A stretch of DNA of 21,278 nucleotides from CAYMLQ01 sp964390795. Lineage in GTDB: Bacteria > Verrucomicrobiota > Kiritimatiellia > RFP12 > UBA1067. Under the pieces are notes generated by a model. It made no database searches. It was not told the origin of the DNA and was given only the letters and a program-made list of their open reading frames with translations. Positions 15,150-20,819 of the stretch are shown here, piece after piece. Position 1 is the first letter of the stretch. Every line of letters begins with the position of its first letter. The stretch is from the NCBI GenBank assembly GCA_964390795.1, contig CAYMLQ010000059.1:1-21278 (forward strand), in the 5' to 3' direction. Made by a program: the position numbers and the translations under genes.

Positions 15150-15534
15150 ACCTCTCCACCCGTCGCCTGAGCGCCTGGCGCACTTGCGGCATAAAGTCCT
15201 CTGCGTTATACACCATGCGCTGGAGCAAACGGAAGTAAGCCTGAGCGTCGTTCTTGATGACGACCCGCCCTTTGGTCACTATCTGGTGCAAAATCTCTCC
15301 GCCGAGGTCGTACAGATCAACCAGATCCACCTCTCGGCGCAGCGCGTCGGTCAGCTTACCCCACAGGGCGAGGCGGGCGTCCATGTCGAGCGGCCGGTCA
15401 AAAAGAACCGCCACATCCACGTCGCTGTCCCGCCGCATCTTTCCCGCAGCCGCCGACCCGTAGACAAGCGCGACCTTGATTCCGGGCTCATCGGCCAAAG
15501 TGCTTGCCACGGTCTGGAAAATGTCCATATTCAC
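15136..15534 (-). CDS. mntA: MntA-like nucleotidyltransferase antitoxin
   Basis: A 132-residue minimal nucleotidyltransferase. It has the pattern GSX10SDXD, seen as VALVYGSAAAGKMRRDSDVD (Gly26-Ser27, Asp38, Asp40), and a third acid near Asp70 in REVDLVDLYDL. MntA proteins transfer AMP to HepT and so neutralise it. The frame starts at a GTG (15534); an ATG at 15528 two codons later may be the true start. Neither has a purine-rich ribosome site: the GGAGG nearby lies on the other strand. The overlap with hepT supports coupling. The module is complete, with all catalytic residues of both partners visible, so an active toxin-antitoxin pair within the polysaccharide locus is likely. Confidence 0.88.
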   Translation of the reverse strand: MNMDIFQTVASTLADEPGIKVALVYGSAAAGKMRRDSDVDVAVLFDRPLDMDARLALWGKLTDALRREVDLVDLYDLGGEILHQIVTKGRVVIKNDAQAYFRLLQRMVYNAEDFMPQVRQALRRRVERFAYG

Positions 15535-15559
15535 AAAAGGAGGTCAGAAAACAGAGGTG

Positions 15560-15684
15560 TCACAACAGTGGCTTGACAGCGTCGACAATACATTTCTTGA
15601 TTTGCTCGAACGTTAAAGTAACCTCACGGAACAGCCGAGGCACTCGGCACGATCGACATCATCAAAGTAGACAAGGCTGCGAAA
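15560..15684 (-). pseudogene. Relic of an AbiEii-type nucleotidyltransferase, C-terminal end
   Basis: Read on the minus strand, 15684-15655 gives FRSLVYFDDV, the same segment as in the intact AbiEii at 12381 (RSLVYFDDAE). After about ten further residues the frame shifts, and from about 15620 a second frame gives VTLTFEQIKKCIVDAVKPLL and a stop at 15560, matching the WxxxKxxIxxxV ending of the family (intact copy: WDAAKERICDAV). A TAG codon lies two codons before FRSL. The two segments are thus the end of a second, diverged AbiEii gene with a stop and a frameshift. The rest of the gene is not recognisable upstream. The residues differ enough that this is not a recent copy of the intact gene. 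Confidence 0.6.
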
Positions 15685-15987
15685 CTATTTCGCGTAAGGC
15701 TTGGCATATACAGGATTGAGGAAGTGACGCGTTCGTCATGACCGTTTTTTCGCAGACTCCGTCCCCGTAAAGGTCTTGAAAAAGAACCATTTGAAAAGTC
15801 ATAATAATCTCAACATCAATGCGTTAAGTATAGATCCTTAACCTTAACACACCGTGTTCATTTGATACTCAAACCGAATTCAGTATAGCAGAAGTCGGAT
15901 GGCGGCACAATGGGCAGTTGGGCGTATAGTGAAGAATATATGCTGGGGGGGGCCTGACAGAAAACCAGCAGCAGCCTACCGTCTTTA
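15685..15987. other. Non-coding stretch between two relics
   Basis: I see no gene here. It holds a run of eight G (15945-15952), a weak promoter-like pair at 15882-15910 and two further TATACT-like boxes. AT content is higher than in the flanks. It probably is decayed sequence left by the rearrangement that removed the genes on both sides. Confidence 0.5.
15882..15910 (-). promoter_or_regulatory. Possible sigma70-type promoter
   Basis: On the minus strand TTGTGC (15910-15905) and TATACT (15887-15882) are separated by 17 bp. The -10 box matches in 5 of 6 positions and the -35 in 3 or 4 of 6. It would point at mntA-hepT, about 350 nt downstream. This is suggestive only. Confidence 0.25.
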
Positions 15988-16182
15988 TCAGCTGTGCGAG
16001 CCCCTGTTTCGAGACTGCCGATGCCAGGTGATTGTCCTACAGAGGGCATCGGCTAGAGACTGATGCTGGCCTAAGGCCAACTCTTCTCTCGCACGGTCAA
16101 CAGACGGCACATAGCGTGCGGCATCATATCTTTTTCGTACCGTAACCACGGGACACGCGCTTCCGGCGGGACGCACGCTCAC
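15988..16182 (-). pseudogene. C-terminal remnant of an NAD-dependent sugar epimerase/reductase
   Basis: A 64-codon frame that begins with GTG at 16182, overlapping the ThDP-enzyme stop as GTGA. From residue 24 it reads YVPSVDRAREELALGQ and ADALCRTITWHR. This is the usual ending of extended SDR sugar epimerases and reductases (RYVPxxxRAxxELGL, then xxxAIRRTxxW). The roughly 250 residues that should precede it, including the NAD loop and YxxxK, are missing, so the protein cannot be active. The retained start context suggests an internal deletion that kept the first codons and the last 40 or so. In yersiniose biosynthesis a reductase acts right after the ThDP enzyme, so the lost gene may have been that reductase. 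The family call rests on a short stretch. Confidence 0.55.
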
Positions 16183-17963
16183 GGCTCGGAGATCATGTTA
16201 CGCTTCAACTCGGCCTCTGGCAGATACGGGAACATGTCCTCGTATTTTCGCGAGACAAGCTTGCCATCCGGAAGTTTCTCCGAGGAGACCCGCGGAATCA
16301 GCAGTTGCCACTCGGGCGTCATCACATCGCACACCACCGGGCCATCGTATGCGAGCACCTCGTCGATCTTCGCGTCCATGTCGCTGACCGAGTCAATCCG
16401 CACGCCCTTGATGCCGTAGGCTTCGGCGATCCGGAGCGAGTCGGGGCACCAGACGCCGCTTTCGGGGCCTTCGCCAAACAGTCGGCCTTCCATGAAGTTC
16501 CGTTGTGTCTGCCGGATCAGCAGGTAGCCGTTGTTGTTGAAGATGATGACCTTGACGGGCAGATTGTAGTGCTTGATGGTCGCAAACTCTTGGAGGTTCA
16601 TCTGGAGGCTGCCGTCCCCCGTGATGACGATCGTCCTCCGGTAGCGGTTGGCCGCGCAGGCGCCGATGCCCGCCACCCAGTACCCCATGGATGACAGGCC
16701 GCCGGTGGTTAAGAAGCGTTGGCCCTTCTTGACTTTCCACGCCTGGCACGCCACGTGGAAGCACGAGCCCGTGTCGACCAGCACGACATCATCGCTGCCC
16801 GTTTTCTCGCACAGCCGCTCGGTGAAGTAATAGGAGTTGACCGGCTTCTCGTCCTTGTAGGAGGCCAAAACAACGGGGTAGTCCCGCTTCCAACCGTTGC
16901 ACAGCGCGACCCAGGAGGAAGTGTCTTGCATCTGGCCGGCATTCGCGACCGCGAGCAGGGAGACGATGAACGCCTTCGCATCGCCGCAGATCTTCAGGTC
17001 GATGGGCGCTCCCGGCTTTTCGAGTTCCTTGGGGTCGACATCGACAGCGACCTTGATGGCATGTTTCCCGAAGCTCGCCGAGTCGTGACCGACGGAGGCC
17101 GTCGAGAGCCGGCTGCCGATCGCCAGGATAAAATCGGCGTTCTGAACGGCGAAATTGGCGGCGCGTTCCCCATAGTTGCCCGGGCGGCCGACATAGAGCG
17201 GGTGCTCGGACTCGATGAGGTCGATGCCGAGCCGGGTGGTGATCAGCGGGATCTTTAACGTTTCGATCAGCGTGTGCAGCTGCGCGTCCGCCTGGGCGAT
17301 CCGCACGCCCTGACCGGCAATGACAAGCGGACGCTTCGCGTTCCTCAGCAGCTCCCACGTCTTCAAGAGTTTCTCATGCGGAAACGCAGGCGTAACCTCG
17401 CCCGTCTCCGGGTGGTAAGGGTACAGGAGGGTTTCAGGCACCTCCATGCGCTGAACGTCCAGGGGCACGTCGATCCAGACCGGACCGGGGCGCCCGTTTG
17501 TCGCGAGATAGTACGCCTTCTCCATGTAGTACTGGATTTTCGCGGGGTCGTCAACGGTCACAAAAAACTTGGTCGCCTTTTCTACGAACGGCTGGATGTG
17601 GATGCCCTGTATGCCGTATTGCCTGATCCCGCTTTTCGCCTGATAATTCACACAGGACAAGGCGGATTGCCCGGAGATGACCATCATGGGCGCCGAATCG
17701 GTCCACCCGCCCACCAGCCCGTTGACGATGTTCACGCTGCCGGGGCCCGCCGTGACGAGGGCCACGCCGAGTTTGCCCGTGATGCGGGCATACGCGTCGG
17801 CAGCCATGCCGGCCGATTGCTCATGGTGCGTGCAGATGGTTCGGATGGCCGGATGGCGGCCGAGCGAATCCACCAGAAACATGGCCTGCCCGCCGGAAAC
17901 CATAAAGGCCGTGTCGACACCCTTGCGCTGTAAGAAATCGAAGATGTAATCCGAGACGATCAT
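16179..17963 (-). CDS. ThDP-dependent enzyme, acetolactate-synthase family (YerE-like candidate)
   Basis: A 594-residue protein with the three domains of the acetolactate synthase family. The N-terminal domain carries the catalytic glutamate in CTHHEQSAGMAADAYAR (Glu48). The middle domain has FILAIGSRLS near residue 275. The C-terminal domain has the cofactor/Mg motif, GDGSLQMNLQEFATI beginning near 448 and ending in IIFNNNGY near 478. Members of this family in O-antigen loci beside RfbH include YerE of Yersinia, which moves the acetyl group of pyruvate onto CDP-4-keto-3,6-dideoxyglucose to give a branched sugar. That role fits here, with rfbH and its reductase upstream in the same run of genes. 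Ordinary acetolactate synthase cannot be excluded, but no regulatory subunit gene follows. Start at 17963, 22 nt after the aldolase stop. The end overlaps a GTG of an epimerase remnant. Confidence 0.85.
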   Translation of the reverse strand: MIVSDYIFDFLQRKGVDTAFMVSGGQAMFLVDSLGRHPAIRTICTHHEQSAGMAADAYARITGKLGVALVTAGPGSVNIVNGLVGGWTDSAPMMVISGQSALSCVNYQAKSGIRQYGIQGIHIQPFVEKATKFFVTVDDPAKIQYYMEKAYYLATNGRPGPVWIDVPLDVQRMEVPETLLYPYHPETGEVTPAFPHEKLLKTWELLRNAKRPLVIAGQGVRIAQADAQLHTLIETLKIPLITTRLGIDLIESEHPLYVGRPGNYGERAANFAVQNADFILAIGSRLSTASVGHDSASFGKHAIKVAVDVDPKELEKPGAPIDLKICGDAKAFIVSLLAVANAGQMQDTSSWVALCNGWKRDYPVVLASYKDEKPVNSYYFTERLCEKTGSDDVVLVDTGSCFHVACQAWKVKKGQRFLTTGGLSSMGYWVAGIGACAANRYRRTIVITGDGSLQMNLQEFATIKHYNLPVKVIIFNNNGYLLIRQTQRNFMEGRLFGEGPESGVWCPDSLRIAEAYGIKGVRIDSVSDMDAKIDEVLAYDGPVVCDVMTPEWQLLIPRVSSEKLPDGKLVSRKYEDMFPYLPEAELKRNMISEP

Positions 17964-17985
17964 AGGAAACCTCGAAAGTTTGTGC

Positions 17986-19032
17986 CTAGAGCAAAGACTC
18001 CATCAGAAACGAGATATCGTCCTTGCGCGCCCGTTGCGCAAGGTTCATGGCCACGTCGACGATCATGTCTTCCTGACCTCCGACCACTTTTCGCTTGCCG
18101 AGTTCGACAAAGATATCCCTCGGGTCCACACCAAAGCGAACGGCCGCTTTCTTGATGTGTTCCGTAAAGGCGCTGAAGACCCCCGACAGCCCCCCCACCA
18201 GACTGAGTGCGGTTATCTCCGTGGGCTTCTTCTGCAGGTGAGGCGCCACGATGCTGTCGCACACGTCCAGCAACCGGTAGAAATCCAATCCGGTGCTGAC
18301 ATTCATTTTCTGAAGAACGCCGCAGAGCACTTCCAACTGGCAGTTCCCGGCTCCAGCCCCGAAACCGCGCAGCGTCGCATCGACAATGGTGGCCCCGGCA
18401 TCGATCGCCGCAAGCGTATTGGCGACCGCGAGGCTCAAATTGTTGTGGGCGTGAAACCCGACCGCCAAGCCGCATTCTGACACGATCGGCTTGATTCGCT
18501 CCGTGACTTGCCTGGGCAACAGAGCGCCCGCCGAATCCATCAGGATCACGCCGAGCGCGCCGTACGACTCCATTTTCTTCGCCTCCTGCAGCAGGCGCGC
18601 GGGCTCGGCCATGTGGGTCATCATCAATACCCCGTAAGCCTCAACCCCGTGATTCCTGACGTATTCGATATGCTGCTTGGTGACGTCGGCTTCGGTGCAG
18701 TGGCAGCCGACTTTCACGAGCTGGACGCCCAGTTTGAGCGCAGGTTCGATATGGTCGTGAATCGTGCCGAACCCCGGTATCAGATAGACGCCCAAGCGGG
18801 TTTTCTTAAGATAGGGCTTTGCCGCCGAAAGCATCTCCTCTTCCGAGTGCAGCGAAAGGCCGACCTGAAGCGAACTGGCCCCCAGCCCGTTTCCGTGGCC
18901 GACAATCACCGTGTACAGCCCCGCGTCGTCGATCACTTTGCAGTAGCTGCTGATGCAGCCGGTTGGGATCTGATGAGCGTTCGCGTGCGACCCGTCGCGC
19001 AGCGTGGCGTCGAAAAATCGAAGCTTATTCAT
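17986..19032 (-). CDS. mhpE: 4-hydroxy-2-oxovalerate aldolase family protein (MhpE/DmpG)
   Basis: A 348-residue HMGL-like TIM-barrel aldolase. Near the start DATLRDGSHANAH contains Arg12, the metal ligand Asp13 and the catalytic-base position His16; the other metal ligands are His194 and His196 in GFHAHNNLSLAVAN. VGHGNGLGASSLQVG, YLIPGFGTIHD, CHCTEADVTKQHIEYV, MMTHMAEPARLL and RGFGAGAGNCQLEVL all match DmpG, and the C-terminal domain that docks the dehydrogenase is present. Known members cleave 4-hydroxy-2-oxopentanoate into pyruvate and acetaldehyde, channelled to DmpF. The ATG at 19032 overlaps the mhpF stop by 8 nt (ATGAATAA); the longer frame to 19101 lies inside mhpF. None of the other meta-cleavage genes is near. 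In this polysaccharide locus it more likely serves carbon supply or sugar condensation; that is inference. Confidence 0.88.
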   Translation of the reverse strand: MNKLRFFDATLRDGSHANAHQIPTGCISSYCKVIDDAGLYTVIVGHGNGLGASSLQVGLSLHSEEEMLSAAKPYLKKTRLGVYLIPGFGTIHDHIEPALKLGVQLVKVGCHCTEADVTKQHIEYVRNHGVEAYGVLMMTHMAEPARLLQEAKKMESYGALGVILMDSAGALLPRQVTERIKPIVSECGLAVGFHAHNNLSLAVANTLAAIDAGATIVDATLRGFGAGAGNCQLEVLCGVLQKMNVSTGLDFYRLLDVCDSIVAPHLQKKPTEITALSLVGGLSGVFSAFTEHIKKAAVRFGVDPRDIFVELGKRKVVGGQEDMIVDVAMNLAQRARKDDISFLMESLL

Positions 19033-19912
19033 GCGTGACCTCCCGTTTCTTGCGCGAGAACAGTTCGGCAATATGAACCGCAGCGCAGGTGATAATGTCA
19101 AGATTCCCTGAATACGGGGGGAGGTAGTCGCCCAGCCCGGTCACCTGCACCATGGTGGTGACGCGCCCGTTTTCAAGCACAGGCTCCATGATCACCTGAT
19201 ATCCCGGCACATAACACTGGATGCGCTTCTCCATCTGCTTAACCGCCAGCCGGAGCGCCTCCATGTCGGGACTGGGAATGATCGCGTAGATCGTGTTACG
19301 CATGAGAATGGGCGGTTCCGCCGGATTCAGAATGATGATCGTCTTGGCCTTGCGGACACCTGTGAAATGCAAAATGGCGTCCTTGGTCGTCTGCGTGAAC
19401 TCATCGATGTTGGCGCGTGTGCCCGGCCCCGCCGAACGCGAGGATATGCTGGCCACGACCTCGATGTATTCGACGTCCGGATGGATCTTGCTGATCGCAT
19501 AGGCCAGAGGGACCGTCGCCTGTCCGCCGCAGGTCACGAGGTTGACGTTCGGCTCTTTCAAACAGGCCTCCGCATTGATGACGGGGATGCACATGCGGCC
19601 GATTTTAGAAGGCGTCAGGTCAATGGTGAATTTGCCTAACGCCTTTAAGACGGGCGCATGCTCCAGATGGATGCTGGAGGACGTCGCATCGAAAACGATA
19701 TCGCAACAGTCAGGATCGTCAGCAATCGCCTGTATCGACCGGTCGCTGGTGCGCACGCCAAGGTCGGCGGCGAACCGCATGCCCGGCGAGTCTAGATTGC
19801 GGCCGGCAAACAGCGAACATTCCAAAAACGGGCTCCGTCCGATTTTGACAAGCAGATCCGCACCGATATTCCCGGTTCCTATAATGGCGACTTTTGTTTT
19901 CACCGGCGTCAT
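19025..19912 (-). CDS. mhpF: Acylating acetaldehyde dehydrogenase family protein (MhpF/DmpF)
   Basis: A 295-residue NAD/CoA-dependent dehydrogenase. VAIIGTGNIGADLLVKIGRS is the NAD loop; DATSSSIHLEHAPVL, IDLTPSKIGRMCIPVIN, and NLVTCGGQATVPLAYAISK with the nucleophile Cys128 follow; SSRSAGPGTRANIDEFTQTT near 153 and GLGDYLPPYSGNLDIITCAA near 267 complete the family pattern. Known enzymes turn acetaldehyde into acetyl-CoA, taking the aldehyde through a tunnel from the partner aldolase. All these residues are kept, so an active enzyme is likely. Its usual length is about 300-316, so it is full length. It starts 80 nt after the reductase stop, with a stem-loop between the two. Its place between an RfbH/reductase pair and a ThDP enzyme is unlike any catabolic meta-pathway setting. 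Confidence 0.88.
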   Translation of the reverse strand: MTPVKTKVAIIGTGNIGADLLVKIGRSPFLECSLFAGRNLDSPGMRFAADLGVRTSDRSIQAIADDPDCCDIVFDATSSSIHLEHAPVLKALGKFTIDLTPSKIGRMCIPVINAEACLKEPNVNLVTCGGQATVPLAYAISKIHPDVEYIEVVASISSRSAGPGTRANIDEFTQTTKDAILHFTGVRKAKTIIILNPAEPPILMRNTIYAIIPSPDMEALRLAVKQMEKRIQCYVPGYQVIMEPVLENGRVTTMVQVTGLGDYLPPYSGNLDIITCAAVHIAELFSRKKREVTHE

Positions 19913-19932
19913 TTACGATTTTCTCCGCCTAC

Positions 19933-19956
19933 GTGACAATCAGAGGGGGTTGTCAC
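19933..19956 (-). promoter_or_regulatory. Stem-loop between reductase and mhpF genes
   Basis: GTGACAA and TTGTCAC form a perfect 7-bp inverted repeat around a 10-nt loop. No T-tract follows, so a factor-independent terminator is unlikely. It may be an operator or a RNA processing site that separates expression of the two enzyme pairs. Confidence 0.4.
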
Positions 19957-19992
19957 TGAAACCTCATCGCTCTCGGCACCAAGGCCGTTTCC

Positions 19993-20700
19993 TCATTCCC
20001 AATCGTCCACGCGGATGCGCTCGGCCTCCACGCCGAGATCGCGCAACCGGCTCTTGAAAGCGCCGATCATCGCCGGCGGTCCTGAAAGATAAAACAGCGC
20101 GCCGGCGGGAGCCGCGGCATGAATCGCGTCGATGTCCAGTATCCCCTTGTTGCCGGGTACCGAGCCGTCTTCACAATAGACCGTCTTCATGAAGTTCGGA
20201 AGCTCGGCCTCGCACCGGCTGAGCAGCTCCCCAAACAGGTAGTACACCTCCGAGCGGACGCCGTAGCAGAGCGAAACCGCCTGACCCGACCGCTCCTCGA
20301 GCATCTGCGCGAGAAACGACAGGAACGGGGTGATCCCGACCCCGCCCGCAATCAGGACGAGCGGCCGGTCCGGCGGAAAGAGAAATTCTCCGTAGGGAAG
20401 TTTCAGCCAGCAGGCCGAGCCTTCCTCCAGCGTTTGGAAAATCCGTCCTGTGAAGCGGCCCTTAACCGAAATGGTCACCGCCAATTGAGTGGCCCGCTCG
20501 GAGGGCGAAGAGGCGATCGAAAAGACGCGCGAGTCGGGCCATTGACTCTCGGGGCTATACTCGTCCAACGCCAGGTGCAGAAACTGTCCGGCATGAAATT
20601 TCGGCACGCGCCCCTGCGGCACCAAGCGATAACTCACCACCGAGCCGGTGTGCTTCACGACCTTCTCGACGGTCGCCTTGATTTTGACTGGGGTAGCCAT
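19993..20700 (-). CDS. FAD/NAD(P)H oxidoreductase of the FNR family (E3-like, no ferredoxin domain)
   Basis: A 235-residue flavoprotein reductase. The FAD domain has SRVFSIASSP near residue 57 and KGRFTGRIFQTLEEG; the NAD domain has LVLIAGGVGITPFLSFLAQM near 114 and FYLSGPPAMIGAFKSRL near 204. The order and motifs match the C-terminal two domains of CDP-6-deoxy-3,4-glucoseen reductase (E3, AscD/DdhD/RfbI). Those proteins, of about 325-330 residues, also begin with a plant-type ferredoxin domain with four cysteines. No such domain is here, and the start at 20700 is preceded by a 119-nt non-coding gap with tandem repeats, so it is not just a mis-called start. It should supply electrons to the RfbH dehydrase encoded upstream, with the iron-sulfur step carried by RfbH itself or by a separate ferredoxin. 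Another reductase function cannot be excluded. Confidence 0.82.
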   Translation of the reverse strand: MATPVKIKATVEKVVKHTGSVVSYRLVPQGRVPKFHAGQFLHLALDEYSPESQWPDSRVFSIASSPSERATQLAVTISVKGRFTGRIFQTLEEGSACWLKLPYGEFLFPPDRPLVLIAGGVGITPFLSFLAQMLEERSGQAVSLCYGVRSEVYYLFGELLSRCEAELPNFMKTVYCEDGSVPGNKGILDIDAIHAAAPAGALFYLSGPPAMIGAFKSRLRDLGVEAERIRVDDWE

Positions 20701-20723
20701 ATAATCTCTCGTCAGTAACTTCA

Positions 20724-20779
20724 GAGTTCAGAGTTCGGAGTTCAGAGTTCGGAGTTCAGAGTTCGGAGTTCAGAGTTCG
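20724..20779. repeat. Tandem heptamer repeat, (GAGTTCR)x8
   Basis: Eight perfect 7-bp units alternate GAGTTCA and GAGTTCG, so the array is also four copies of a 14-bp unit. It lies in the gap between rfbH and the reductase gene and is non-coding. A copy-number change here would alter the length of the leader before the reductase. Confidence 0.9.
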
Positions 20780-20799
20780 AATTATCCCCTCGTTTGCTC

Positions 20800-20814
20800 C
20801 CGCTCCGCGAGCGG
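20800..20814 (-). terminator. Stem-loop just after rfbH
   Basis: CCGCTC and GAGCGG form a 6-bp GC-rich stem with a 3-nt loop, 5 bases after the rfbH stop. There is no T-run after it on the minus strand, so termination would be weak or absent; it may only stabilise the rfbH message. Confidence 0.35.
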
Positions 20815-20819
20815 CGGGC

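Noticed and set aside
15537..15547. AAAGGAGGTCA, a perfect ribosome-site sequence on the plus strand
   Set aside because: The only start codon at a useful distance opens a very short frame, and the surrounding genes are on the other strand.
16719..17933. Long plus-strand frames opposite the ThDP gene
   Set aside because: They arise from codon bias of the ThDP gene on the other strand and match no family I know.
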